Below, piece by piece: positions 1 to 12,298 of a stretch of 64,000 nt of DNA (the first letter of the stretch is position 1; every line of letters starts with the position of its first letter). Made by a program: the position numbers and the translations under genes. Below the pieces are notes generated by a model. That model was not told where the DNA came from, did no database searches, and saw only the letters and a program-made list of their open reading frames with translations. The DNA is from Hevea brasiliensis (Eukaryota > Streptophyta > Magnoliopsida > Malpighiales > Euphorbiaceae). The stretch is taken from NCBI RefSeq assembly GCF_030052815.1, contig NC_079501.1, positions 89,942,296 to 90,006,295 of the forward strand, given 5' to 3'.

Positions 1-262
1 ATCGTGACTTTCTGCACATGCATGTCCACAAGAATAATTTTATATCTTTATTACATTTCACGTGTAAAATCCATTTGGCTTGAAGCGTGAATAAACACAA
101 GCTCACTTTACTCACTTTGTGCTGAATTATTCAACTAATAAATGGGTAGCTAGAATTCAAACTATGCACCTTTTGATCTGACATGTCAAGACATAACCTA
201 CAAGCTTAAACTTGTAGGTAAGACTTCAAGAATAGTTTTATATCTCAATCATCTCTGTACAG
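1..262 (+). other. Intron of the WAK-like gene (3' part)
   Basis: AT-rich sequence with stops in all frames. It ends in a pyrimidine-containing acceptor (ctgtacag) directly before the membrane-span exon. No EGF or galacturonan-binding coding sequence is visible, so earlier exons are outside the window. Confidence 0.6.
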
Positions 263-1470
263 GTATAAGTTCTGGTCTTGGGCTACTTTTCCTGATAGTT
301 GGCTCATGGTGGCTACACAAGGTATTAAAAAGGCGAAAAGATTTCAATCGCAGGCAAAAGTTCTTTAGAAGGAACGGTGGTCTACTTCTGGAACAACAAC
401 TATCTTCGTCTGAAAGTAGTGTCGAAAAAACAATGTTTACCTCGAAGGAGCTAGACAAGGCTACAGACCATTATAACGAGAATCGAATCCTTGGCCAAGG
501 AGGCCAAGGCACAGTATATAAAGGGATGTTGTCTGATGGAAAGCTGGTTGCAATTAAAAAATCAAAACTAGTGGACGACAGTAAACTTGAGCAGTTTATC
601 AATGAAGTGGTGATTCTGTCACAGATTAACCACAGAAATGTTGTTAAGCTCCTAGGTTGTTGCTTGGAGACAGAAGTTCCTTTATTAGTTTATGAGTTCA
701 TTCCTAATGGAACACTCTTCCAACATTTACATGACCCTAATGAAGAGTTTCCAATTACATGGGAAATGCGTCTACGGATTGCTGCCGAAGTTGCAGGTGC
801 TCTGTCTTATTTGCATTCAGCAGCTTCCATGCCTATTTACCATCGAGATATCAAGTCTTCAAACATTCTCTTGGACATCAAATATAGAGCAAAAGTTTCT
901 GATTTTGGCACCTCAAAATCAATTGCAATTGATCAAACACATGTGACCACTCAAGTACAAGGGACTTTTGGATATTTGGATCCTGAATTCTTTCAATCAA
1001 GTCAATTCACAGAAAAGAGCGATGTTTATAGCTTTGGAGTAGTTCTTGTTGAGCTTTTAACTGGACAAAAGCCGATTTCTTCGATGCGATCTGTTGAAGA
1101 GAGAAGTTTAGTAACATATTTCTTACTGTCAATGGAGCAAAATCGTTTGTTTGAAATTCTTGATGCACGAGTTCTTAAAGAAGGAGGGAAGGAAGAGATT
1201 ATAGCAGTTGCTAAACTAGCAAAAAGGTGCTTGAACTTGAACGGAAAGAAGAGGCCTACAATGAAAGCAATTGTAATGGAATTGGAAGGAATTAGAGCAT
1301 CACATGGAACTTGTTCAATCACTGAACATGATGATGAGTATGAAGAGATTGATTTTTCTCAGGGTGATTACACTGCTCAATGGGATGTGGCTTCTTCTTC
1401 AACAGTGTCACTTGGAAATAGTAGTGCACCTGTGACATCAGATGGGCAACCTTTACTTTCTAGTTCCTGA
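263..1470 (+). CDS. Wall-associated receptor kinase-like protein, last exon (partial gene)
   Basis: Last exon of a WAK/WAK-like receptor Ser/Thr kinase, a plasma-membrane protein that couples cell-wall signals to a cytoplasmic kinase. A CAG acceptor at 260-262 opens the exon. It first encodes a hydrophobic membrane span ([13 protein letters not shown]), then a basic stop-transfer run and a juxtamembrane segment ([16 protein letters not shown]) typical of WAKs. The first Met is at 433. Counting from it, the Gly loop GQGGQG is at residues 21-26, the ATP-binding Lys is K42 (VAIKK), the catalytic loop HRDIKSSN is at 137-144, DFG at 157-159, and the substrate-side YLDPEF follows. All key residues are present, so this is an RD-type active kinase. 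The C-terminal tail is Ser-rich. The galacturonan-binding and EGF-like exons must lie left of the window; bases 1-262 look like intron. The stop is TGA at 1468-1470. Assignment to the WAK family is firm; the exact member is not. Confidence 0.93.
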
Positions 1471-2948
1471 TGATGAAAGGTAAGATTGCAGGTATGCCTT
1501 TGATCCGTTGCTTGGACATGTTTATGTATAAATATTTGATTTTATAGCATTTATAGTTGTCATGTGGTGCCTTAGTTTTATGAGTTTTATGAGTTTTATG
1601 TATAATTTGACTAATCCAATTGTAAGGCAGAGCCCTATCTTCAGCCTAAGTAATATGTACAATATTTGATATTTTATGTTATATTTTGCTTAATTCCAAG
1701 AATTTTACTAGTGCACTTATTTACTAATATGGTGTGTTTGGGAACGTGGTTTTAATATGCTTTTAATAAAAACATCAGTTTAATATAATTATAAAAAAAA
1801 TCCAAACCTTTCTGTATTTAATTTGGTAATCTCAAACCTTTAAATTTTAGTTAAAAAAAGTTAAATTTTTAAAAATTATTAAAATTTTATCCAATTTTCT
1901 TCAATCGAATTCTAAATTCTATTTTTCGATTTGTTTATAATTATCATTAAAAATCTAACTTTTTCATAATAATTTCATTTTGATAGTGACGGGATTTGAT
2001 AGTAGTGAGGAGAGATAGCTAATTTGTAACTAAGACCATCCAATTTGATCAAATGGCTAAGAGTTTTGATGACTCATGGATAATAAATAGTTGATGCAGC
2101 AGCAAAGTTGGATTAGCTAAAAAATGAAGAAGAATGACATGTTTCAAAAAATTAGATAAAATTATAATAATTTTTAAATATTTTGGAAAATTTGAATAAA
2201 ATTTTTATAAAATTTAAAAATCTGATAAATTATACCAGGATTTAAACGTTTAAATTAGATTGTAAAAATACAAAAAGTTTTAACTTAATTTTGTGATTAG
2301 GCCTTTTATATGACGTTAAAATAGTTATTTAAAAAAAATTATGGAACTGTTTTTGTAGTTTTTATAACTGAATTAACTAATATATTTGAGATAGTGGGTT
2401 ATTAATAGCAGTTTAAAAAATAATTCCAAATAAATTTATAAATTTTTTATAGCAAAATAATTTGGAGTAATTAACTCGTGCATTATCAACTTCATTATTG
2501 ATTTTAGTTATCTAAATTTTTAAAATTTTTTTTTTATTTAGACCTGTTTACAATGATAAAAAAACACGAGATATACGGTAAAACTCACTTATTAAATAAA
2601 TGAATTTCATATATTTGTATTTTAAATTTATAATAGAGCGAATCTAGATAAGAATTTCTATTTTTAATATAAAATATGAATTATTAATTAAAAAATTTTA
2701 ATGACAATTATGAAAATAACCATTAATATTGGAAATATTAGAGGAATTGAAAAAAAAAAAAGAAGAGATGATTGTAAGTAGAATACCTATATATGTAGAG
2801 CAATCCAACTCCATAACCTTATTGATTACAACACAAGAAGTTGGAATATGGTAATGAATTACAAGAAAGATCAACAGTTCAACACACTATTACACTTCAT
2901 CGATCGACTCTAGAGTAAAAATTAAGAATGTCCTCAGCCTCATAAATC
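1471..2948. other. AT-rich intergenic spacer
   Basis: No coding potential on either strand. Around 1731-1760 there is a GTGTTTGGGAACGTGG-like string that resembles the end of a small nonautonomous DNA transposon, but no matching inverted end is clear. The left part should contain the 3' UTR of the kinase, and the right part (about 2820-2948) the 3' UTR of the minus-strand PLAC8 gene. Confidence 0.5.
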
Positions 2949-3709
2949 CTAACGAGGCATACCTTGTTCAACAACTGGAGGTGCCATGGCTCCAACTTTG
3001 TTCATTCTCTCTGCATTGGCTGCCCAACCTGTGGTAATTAAGGACAGAAGTTGCAGGTTTTCAGAGATGAGAGATCTTGATTTCAAAGTTTCAATCAGGG
3101 AAAGAAAGTACCTATGGAAGGGTCGAGTCCGCGATTCTTAAGCTCTCGGTACTCTTGACAAAGAGCACAGTGGAGACACCAGCAATGAACACAGCAATCA
3201 GCACAAGGGTGTTCTGGCAATGAATGTTGCCCTCTTAGTTTGCTTCGATATGTGAAGGAGTACAAACATGGAACCCCCACGTACGAAAGCACCATGAAAA
3301 CCAAGCCAGAACAAGCACATGCTGCAATTTAATTCATACGAAAATCATCTTCAAAATCACCACACCCACATGAGCTTTCATTGATACAAGGGAGTAGAGT
3401 AGGAATATTACTTACATACAGCATTCTTATCAATGATCTCTGCATTCCGGCCGAAGGTAATACAGGGACAGAAAGTGGTAACTAGACCTACACCATTTTA
3501 CAATATATATATATATATGCCATTTAAAGAATATTAAAAAAATAATTAAAGAGTCATTGAGTAATGAAGTTACAATTAGAGGGATCTTCGCAGCATCCAC
3601 ATAAGCCAGTAGTCCATTTAGAATGCGTTTCAAAGTGGACTTGCTCATCGCCTGTTGTAGGCTCTTCTGTGGTTGTCCTCCCTGTCGTCGTTTCAATCAT
3701 TCTCTGCAT
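2949..3709 (-). CDS. PLAC8 family protein, PLANT CADMIUM RESISTANCE (PCR)-like, four exons
   Basis: Small Cys-rich membrane protein of the PLAC8/PCR family; relatives act at the plasma membrane in heavy-metal (Cd, Zn) efflux or in cell-number control. On the minus strand the exons are 3709-3574, 3487-3416, 3321-3112 and 3028-2949. All junctions are GT-AG and in phase, giving 498 nt (165 residues plus TAG). Exon 1 encodes a Thr-rich start and WTTGLCGCCEDPSN; exon 2 the family signature CPCITFG followed by RNAEIIDK; exon 3 a hydrophobic span and the Cys-rich HPCADCCVHCWCLHCALCQEYREL; exon 4 the tail WAANAERMNK. The length fits the family (about 150-190 residues). The start is the first in-frame ATG; a second Met lies three codons later. 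The signature CCxxxxCPC is slightly altered (CLVTTFCPC). The family call is firm; metal specificity cannot be read from sequence. Confidence 0.9.
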
Positions 3710-3740
3710 TCGTGCACCATTCCCATTTAAGTTGAGATTA

Positions 3741-4066
3741 AGAATCCATTTGTTTGACGAGAAAATATTTTTCAGTTTATAGTGTCTTGAATACTAAAAA
3801 AATAAGTTAATAAAAAAATTTTTTTAATTAAAAAGAAAATTAAATTACTTTTAAAGAAAAATAATTTTCTCATCTTAAAATATAAGTCATTTTTTATATT
3901 TAAATTTTAATAATCTTATTAAAATGTGAAAACACTTATATATTCATGATATAAACACACACTGTTAGTTTAACATTATAAATAAATAATGTAAAATATT
4001 TTTTTATAAAAAATATTTTTCATGTATAAGTTATTTTTCATGAAATAAACGGAGTATTAAAAAAAT
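3741..4066. mobile_element. MITE-like inverted-repeat element
   Basis: The left end CCATTTGTTTGACGAGAAAATA and the right end, whose reverse complement begins CCGTTTATTTCATGAAAAATA, form imperfect terminal inverted repeats around AT-rich noncoding DNA. A related copy lies near 60605-60895. No clear target duplication was identified, so the ends are approximate. Confidence 0.45.
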
Positions 4067-6930
4067 TAATTATTTTAGAGTTTTATAATTAAATATTTTA
4101 AATTTAATTTTAAAATTTTTAATACTTTTTAATTAATATATTTAAAGAATTATTTTTTACAAATAATTTTAATAATAATATCAAACAAATTTGTTCTGCT
4201 CCAATCAATTCTCAAATAATTTTTAGATCACAATGTCTATTTTGTCAAACAATATGCTATTGTACATGTGTATTCTCAAAAGTAAAGAAAAAAAAAAAGA
4301 ATAATGAATATAAAGATTATTGAAAGTCTTTGAAAGTTGAACAAAAAAGAAAAATAAATCAAGATAAATATTCTCTTTATTCTTTTAAATTATAGTGATT
4401 ATTAATTTAATAAAAAAAAATAAAGGGCATTATATTTATTATGTTTAATATTAATAAAATTGTTTCAAAACTTATCCTTGGTCTTTTGTTCAAAAAGATA
4501 TTAAATTTATAATACAAAAGATTTGGGGCCATTATTATATTTTTAAAAAATTGAGATTAATACTACCATATTTAAAAATAATTATAGTTATGATTAAATT
4601 TAAAACTGACTTTAGAAGGCAAATTGAACGAACGCATGCAATATTATATTATGTAGAATTATATTTTTACATTTTTTATTATATATTTAATATATTACAT
4701 TAAAATATCCTTCAGACTTATTGATTAATTATTTAATGATTATTTGTTATTTTCATCATAAATATTAATTTTAATTGTTTGTTACCTTTTATCACAAAAT
4801 TTTAGAATGATATGAACTTTTTCTATGCATATATTACAAATTTTTTATATGCGACGATTTTGATTTATAATCTCATATATTAATTAAAGTACTGATTATC
4901 TATTACGTTTTCAATTCAGTGTATGCTTAAAAATTAAAATCAAATTGAAATTTAAAAAATTTTAGTTTAATTATTTGTTGTCTTTGATTGTGATTTGATT
5001 TTCGATTCTTAAAATAATTTTATGTAATTATTTATTTGAATTAGCATTTAATCTTTAAAGTAGGTTATTAATATATAATATATCATCTAATATATTTTTA
5101 TTTATTTTTAAATTATACAATATTTAAATATAAGATATATATATAATTTAAAATGTCTAATAATATATTTTAAAACTATTTATTAATTATGTAATTAAAA
5201 TATAAATATAATTATAAATTAACCATGTATATAGTATAACAATATACTTATAATTGTGAATTAAAAAGTGATTTAATGTAGTTATAATTAAAATTAAAAA
5301 AAAAATAAAAACAAAAAAATATTATATTGTGTATAATTCACATATATATAAAATATTACAGTCTTAATTATATATAATATATAATTCATCTTAAAAATAT
5401 AAAAAATATATGTATAAAATGTTTGCAGTTTAATTTTAATTCAATCTTGGTACGGTTTCAATTTAATTTTTAATAAAAAATTAAAATCCAACTAAAGGAT
5501 GAGAAGAAAACTTTAATTTAATATAATATAATATTTGATCGATTCAAAACCTAAGAATCGTGTAAAACCCTATTATTCACAATAAAAAAAATATTAATCC
5601 ACATAAATAATTAATTATTAATTAATTACTAATAAATATTAAAAAAATATATTTTTTTTATAATCCATATGATTCAATTGAATAATATAAAAATAAAAAA
5701 TAGATAAATATAAATAATAAAAATAAATACTATATTTATTTATATTTTTATGTTGATTATTTTTATTATATGTTATAGGTAATTACGTATGAAATTTAAG
5801 TTTTTATTATATGTTTTCTATTAATAAAAATTATATAAAAATTAACATAATTGCTAAGAAAATACATAAATAACTATGATATGAATTAAAATTTAATAAA
5901 AAATAAAATCCTAATCTATATTTTAATATATAATTAACAAAAAAATAATAAATAAATTGTTAATTATTATTATATATAATTTTAAACTTTATAATTTCAT
6001 GCACATATGAAACAAATATCTCAAAAATTAATATATAAAAAAAATAAATTATAAAAGAGAAAACTAAATTCAAAGTTGTGTACCTTTGACTCTTTTTCTC
6101 TAGAACTTCACTTTATAGCTATTTTGGAAAGCTCAATGCCTTTGATTTGGGTGTTCATTTTATCTTTGATTTCTCTTTTCTTTATATAGGATTTTCTTTC
6201 TATTCTATTTATTTGGATTTTTCAAATTGTTTTAGACATGTGTTTATGGTTATCTTAGACAGGCCACACCTGTCTATGCACCATAAACACCTGTCCGAAC
6301 ATTTTCTATTTCCACTTTTACCCCTTCGTTATAACACCAAATGCTTGCAGCAACTAAGGGCTTTTTGGTAATTGAGCTTTTTTTTTAATTTCAAAAATTA
6401 AAACATTTAAATATTAAGACTTTATTTATTTAATAAAAAATAATTTATTTGTGAAAAGTATTTTTTTTAAAAAAATTATTTTCTTTGTATAATATTAAAA
6501 ATTAGTTGGAGCCTCTCAAAAGAGTGAGGACTGAGAAAATGACTTCTCGTTTTGATAAGGAGAAGCATTTTCTCTTATTTTATTTTTATTTTCTCTTAAT
6601 CATTAAGTTATTTTTTTTAAATACTTCAAATATTAAAAAATAAAAAAATATATTTTTTGAAAAATATTTTTTTTGAAAAATATTTTTCTTTAAACAGACG
6701 CAACCTAAATTATTAGTTTAATCACTCCATTTGAAATATTTTATCATAACAATAGGGAACTTAATTTTAAAACTTATTTGTTTTAATGGTGATAGCTAAT
6801 ATTCAACGATAGACTAATTATATATAAATATATACAATAAAAATAACGTATTAAAATATATAATTTAATTTACGATTTTATTTTTATAAAAGGCAGTTCT
6901 ATTACCTCAATTATCATTGCTAACTATGGA
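4067..6930. other. AT-rich spacer with repeat debris
   Basis: No gene is supported. Bases about 4915-5560 resemble the 616-bp hAT-type MITE at 41982-42597: both share the TATAATATATCAT and TTTTTAAATTATA strings in the same order, and both end near a GGTACGGTTTCA/GGTACGGTTCCA string. About 6355-6712 looks like another degraded MITE, with an end TTTAAACAGACGCAACCT. The hairpin at 6235-6295 is listed separately. Confidence 0.45.
6235..6295. repeat. 61-bp near-perfect hairpin
   Basis: The arm GACATGTGTTTATGGT (6235-6250) pairs with ACCATAAACACCTGTC (6280-6295) with one mismatch. Inside it, AGACAGG (6257-6263) pairs with CCTGTCT (6269-6275). The stem is much more GC-rich than its surroundings. 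Confidence 0.7.
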
Positions 6931-7399
6931 CACTATAAGAAATTTAAAAAATAATTATGAAATTTATCGATTAAATATATTTATATTTCATTGATAATTA
7001 AGATTGTCAATCAATTTTTTTATCCATAAATTTTAGTGTAGAGAATTTTTACTGTCGAAAAAATATTATCATTAAATTTACCAACGAACTATTTCATAGA
7101 TAAATTAAGATTTTTTATAGGTAATTTTGTAGATTAATTATTTAAATAATGTAATTTTAAAAAACTATTTACCATTATAATGTAAAATTTAAACTATTTA
7201 CCAAAAAAATGTGTTATAATAAAAATCATCAATTGAAATAGCAATTTTATGACCTACTACATCAAGTAACAAGTTCAGTTTAAGTATACTAAAAACACTA
7301 TCTTAGTTAGCAGTTTCAAGAGTAATGTTTATGACTTATCACATCAATTAACCTGCTCAACTTATGTACACCAAAAATACCATCTAAGTTTGGCAGTTT
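6931..7399. mobile_element. CACTA-like DNA transposon, left arm (remnant)
   Basis: Begins with CACTATAAGAAA (6931-6942), close to the CACTACAAGAAA ends of plant CACTA transposons. Bases 7132-7203 are an inverted match to 36491-36562 on the far side of retroelement E0. Degenerate subterminal repeats follow (about 80 bp period, 7246-7399), interrupted by E0 at 7400. No transposase is present. Confidence 0.5.
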
Positions 7400-7652
7400 T
7401 GATATATAGTATTTCTAGAGAGTTAATTATATTAATTCATATAAATATTTAGTCTTTTAATCAATTTTAATTACATTTTTATAGTTTATTTAGCTAAAAG
7501 TTAATTTCTCTCTTTTTAATTGATATTTGTTCTTTTTAGAAAAAATTATAAAGATTGGTAAAAGTTGGAGAAAAGTTGAAAATTGGCAGAAAATCTCACC
7601 CCCAGCTATGAGATTCACATGGTCAACTGTGGGATTGAAGAAACAAGTATGG
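7400..7652 (+). repeat. E0 5' LTR, first fragment
   Basis: Collinear with the start of the E0 3' LTR (33857-34112). The last five bases, TATGG (7648-7652), are the target duplicated by insertion of E1. Confidence 0.85.
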
Positions 7653-10600
7653 TGTGACACCCCTTACCCGTATACAGTATACCCGAGTAAGTAATGCCAC
7701 ACGGTGTACCGGCACACTCTAATATTCCTTAATTAATTTATATCATGCTTTTGAATATAACTTATAAAATATAACTCATTTAATTCATTTATTAAAATCA
7801 TAATTTATTTGAGGTTCCGTAAATTTTAAAGAAAATCCGGCAGAGTACCGGCTAAATTTTGGAGAAAACAGTTCTTCGGAACCTGTTAAAAACACTTCCA
7901 ATGAACAAATTCATTCATTCTCAACTCCAATATCATCACAAAGCTCAATATCAAGATCTCAACATTTTTTTTTTAATTTCAGGTCTCAACAACCTTTTCA
8001 TTTCTCAAACATCCATTTCTCAGGGTTCTCATATATATACAACAATTAAATACTCAAATTATTTCCATACATAACCATAAATCTTTATTATTTACATGAA
8101 CCTCAAAATACATTACATAAATCCCAAATACATATGAGAAAACAAATATTTAATTACAAAATGACAAAATGACATCTAATGTCCTACCAATGCACTGCAG
8201 GTGATGAGGTGACACGGACACTGTGCAGAACTGCAGGATGGACTCACCCAGTCTGCGGTCTACTGGGCTCACGATCTGTATCTCCAGTACCTACGCGTGG
8301 CAAAAGCAACGAGCTAAGCAATAATGCTTAGTGGTGCAATAATATAATAAAAGAAAATAGCAAGAAATTAAATGTGTAGTGAATGTATATGTTTCATTTG
8401 CTTGGTATTTGTATATTATTTACTTTGTCCACTTTTATTCATTTGGTTGCCCCAAGTAACCTACACTAGACGACTGGGCTGGATAACGGGTAAACTGGCA
8501 CTGGGTATCTAGTACCTCAGGCCGTCACACCATCGGTCACATATGCATCTCCCGGTGTAAATGTAACGGCTACCAAGTCAGAATAATCTCATGCACAAGG
8601 CCAAATCTCAATGCAAAGTCAGAATGGCTAAAAGCCATGAAATCACAGAATGGCATATTGCCATATGCAGTACTGCTAACTGAACCCTATTGGCATGCCA
8701 AACTATCCAAACCAATCATGTTAGGTATACTAGGGCATTTGAAACTTTTAAATTCTTCAATTTGTGCATTTCAAGTTTTGGTGTCACTATTCACCTCTTT
8801 GGTCAACAAAGATGTTGACTTTTGGATAGAAAATATGTACATTGACTTTGGCACTCCCAACATACCACATTTTACATTTAAAACTTGTTAGAATTGGTCA
8901 CCATTACCATTTCTAACTTAAAACCAAGAGGGCAGAAAATTTCAGTTTTTGAGACCCAACTTCACTGTTCCATTGGACACTGTTGCAGTGAGAATTTGAA
9001 GAAATGGCAAACATGAAAGTTGTTCCTTATTTTGTCTAGTTGAATTTCCTTTTTTGAATCACTCTATTTGGAGTTTTGTAGCTCCAGATATGGTCCAAAA
9101 ACCACAGCTGGCCGGATTTGCATTCTGCAGAAATTACCATATCTACCGTAACATGAACAGTGACTGCCACTGCCATTTGGGTTAGGTTCTGGCCATAATT
9201 TTGGGTAGGTTCCTTCATGAAAGTTGTTTTTCTATGTCTTAACTTGTTGCTGTAAAAATTTCAGGTCAATTGACCAAATCTACAGTGAGTTATGGCCAAA
9301 TGAACAGTTACTGTTCATTTGGTCAATTCTGCAGGGGCTGTTGCAGAGTGTCCGGATTGGGGCCAAGTTTTGGTCCTCTTGCTTTGGTCTTTTGGGCATG
9401 GTTTCTTCAGCAAAAATGTGCCATTATAAGCCTAGTTTCATGTCCAATTGGCCAAACATCAATTGGACCAACACAGCCAAAGTTATGGCAGTGCAAGTGG
9501 ACTGAATTTTCAGTCCTTCTGCTGCTGTCCTAGGGCAGCCTGCAACTTCACTTTGCAATCCTATTTTTCAGTCCATTTGATGGTCAACTTACCTAAAATG
9601 GTCACTAATTGACCATTAAAATGTGCTCTAACAATTTCCTAAGCCAAGTCAATTTTCCACCCTCAAAACCCTAGTTTCCATTCCAATTTACCCATGCACC
9701 TTGGTTAAGCACACTAAATCATTATCTATGTAAATATATAGCTTAAACATAATCTCCAATTCATTATAAGTCCATTAAAATCATCAAGACACTCCATTAT
9801 TGTTCCCTTATTAGGGCTGCCGAAATTCAAGGCATGCATAAACATAAATTTCATTCATTTAAGTTACAAATTCTTGCTCACTTTAAGGCTTTAACATGGA
9901 ATAAAGGAGATTTAAGTATATATATGCACTAACCTTGAATAGGGTAGATTTTTCCCCACTTAAAACTTCACTTTCCTTCACTTTCTAGGCTGCCAAACAC
10001 TTCCCCAAGAGGTGTGATTAAGTTTTAATGAAGGGGTTTAGGGTTTAGTGGTGGAAATAAAGGAGAAAGGGAGCTTGGGAAGTGAGGTTTAATGGAGGTT
10101 GAGAGAGAGAGATTTCGGCTGGAATTGGAGAGGAAGAAGGCAGCTACAATTTAATTATTTTGGTCTTAATTTTGTCTCTTTTAAGTATTTAAGAAAGTTT
10201 ATTAGCTTGTGATTGGTTGGTGAGTTTTAAATGACATCACAATGATGTCATAAATAAGCTTTTCTTTGATTTTTCTTTTCTTTTCATCACTACTCAATTT
10301 CAATTTAATTTCTAGTAATGTTTATTCATATTTTATGTCATATTAATTATTTACTCAACTGGACAAGTCGGCCAAAAATCACCTCTGAAGGCGAAATGAC
10401 CAAAATGCCCTCCGTTTGGCTTAACGGGTCAAAATTGTCTGTACCGATTGAAAAATTTTTTTAGGTATTTTCTTGGCATTCTAATGCCATGGGAACCTCA
10501 ATAACCCTTCTCTGGAGTCCCAAAAATTATTTTCTAATTTTTCCCCTGGGTCTAGGGCTCCTCGTTGCGAGAACCGTAACTTCCCTCCGGTTACCCATCA

Positions 10601-10793
10601 TTTGGGCACCGGCTCATTTGACTTGGTTGTATTTTATTTTTAAAATTTTTACTAAGTGTTTCTTATTAATATTTGAGTTAATTATGGTCCCTCACTTAAG
10701 TTTAATTATTTTTCCGGACGTTCTAGCTGTCCGGACCGACACCGGTCACCAGAACAGTAGAATATACGGAGTTGTTATCGGGGGGGTGTTACA
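7653..10793 (-). repeat. E1 3' LTR (left in plus coordinates)
   Basis: 3141 bp. Pairs with 15616-18734. Noncoding, with stop-rich frames. Differences from its partner cluster at about 7675-7835 and 8210-8590. Confidence 0.92.
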
Positions 10794-10808
10794 ACTCTTC
10801 CCCTCTAA
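10794..10808 (-). other. E1 polypurine tract
   Basis: On the minus strand AGAGGGGAAGAGT lies immediately before the LTR. This is the expected site for plus-strand DNA priming. Confidence 0.8.
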
Positions 10809-12244
10809 TTTAAATTTCGTCCTCGAAATTTACCTGATGCAAACAGTTGAGGGAACTGTTGCCTCATCGTCTCTTCACTTTCCCAAGTTGCCTCTTCGGT
10901 GTTGTGGTGCCTCCAAAGCACTTTCACCAGTGGAATCTGCTTGTTCCTCAACTCTTTTACTTCCCGAGCTAGGATTCGTAGAGGTTCTTCTTCATATGTC
11001 AAATCCGGTTGTATTTCAATTTCTTCTCTGGAGATGACATGTGAAGGGTCTGAGCGGTATCTTCTGAGCATGGATACGTGGAACACATTGTGGATCTTGT
11101 CCAGCTCTGGTGGTAAAGCTAGCCTATAGGCCACTAGACCCACACATTCAATGACTTCATATGGGCCAATGAACCTAGGGCTTAACTTACCTTTCCTTCC
11201 AAACCTCAATACTTTCCTCCATGGTGACACCTTGAGGAACACCTTGTCGCCAACCACATATTCTATTTCTTTTCTCTTCAGGTCGGCATAGGATTTACAT
11301 GCATGCGAGGCAACCTTGAGATTTGCTTTGATTAGTTTTACCTTTTCCTCAGTCTGTTTCACCAGGTCTGGCCCCACCAATTTGTCTTCGCCCAATTCAG
11401 TCCAGCACACTGGAGTTCTACATTTTCTCCCATACAGCGCTTCATACGGGGCCATTTGGATACTAGCTTGGTAGCTATTGTTGTATGCAAATTCTGCCAG
11501 TGGGAGGTATCTATCCCAACTTCCCTCAAACTCAATGACACAACTCCTCAGCATATCCTCAAGGACCTGACATATATTTCACGTTATTGTTATCATTTTA
11601 ATTCAATATTTGTATCAATTTCATTGGTTTCAATTGTTTACCTGGATTACTCTTTCTGATTGCCCATCCGTCTGAGGATGGAAAGCTGTGCTGAAATGGA
11701 GTTGTGTACCCAAGGACTCATGCAACTTCTTCCAGAATCTCGATGTAAACCTTGGGTCTCGATCAGATATGATGGAAAGTGGAATTCCATGTAGTCTAAC
11801 TATCTCACTGATATACAATTCTGCTAACTTCTCCAGTGAGTAGTCAGTCCTAACTGGCAGAAAGTGTGCTGACTTTGTCAATCTATCAACTTTCAGACAT
11901 TCTGCATCATGGTTCTTCAGGGTGTGAGGTAGACCACTTACAAAATCCATGGTGACCCGATCCCATTTCCATTCAGGTATGCGTATAGGCTGTAGCAAAC
12001 CTGATGGAACTTGATGTTCTGCCTTGACTTGCTGACATGTCAAGCATTTAGTCACATAGTCAGCTATATCCCTCTTCATACCAGGCCACCAATACTGAAG
12101 CTTCAGATCATGATACATCTTTGTACTTCCTGGGTGCATAGCATATACACTGGTGTGTGACTCTTTTAGAATACTGGTCTTCAATTCCCCAACATCTGTT
12201 ACACACAGTCTTCGTTTGTAGTCTGTGCACCCATCTGCTTTCAC
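10805..12244 (-). pseudogene. E1 integrase with C-terminal chromodomain-like region, interrupted by a 75-bp intron-like insert
   Basis: Integrase of E1, which would insert element DNA into the chromosome. Residues are counted from the Met at 12244: zinc-binding H30, H37, C67, C70 and catalytic D100 (TMDF), D161 (SDRD) and E197 (SERVIQ) in D,D-35-E spacing, all present. After Gln201 the frame is broken at 11641-11567 by 75 bp. This begins GTAAAC, ends TGTCAG, contains an in-frame stop and is AT-rich, so it looks like a phase-0 intron. The frame then continues from 11566 (VLEDMLR) through the GPY/F-type region to a chromodomain-like end (VLWRHHNTEEATWESEE) and stops beside the polypurine tract. 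E2 has the same junction without an insert. It is listed as a pseudogene because the upstream pol is broken, but this part alone looks well kept. Confidence 0.85.
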
Positions 12245-12298
12245 CCCATAATCGGTTGCTTTTCCCTCGAGATCTTGCTCATAATAGCCATTAACTTT

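Noticed and set aside
3430..3696. 88-codon minus-strand frame as a protein
   Set aside because: Wrong register for PCR exons 1 and 2 and reads through the intron; the in-phase spliced model gives family motifs.
11456..11659. Insert at 11567-11641 as ordinary frameshift decay
   Set aside because: Both flanking frames are intact and the insert has GT and AG at its exact borders between codons; a simple indel would not restore the frame this way.
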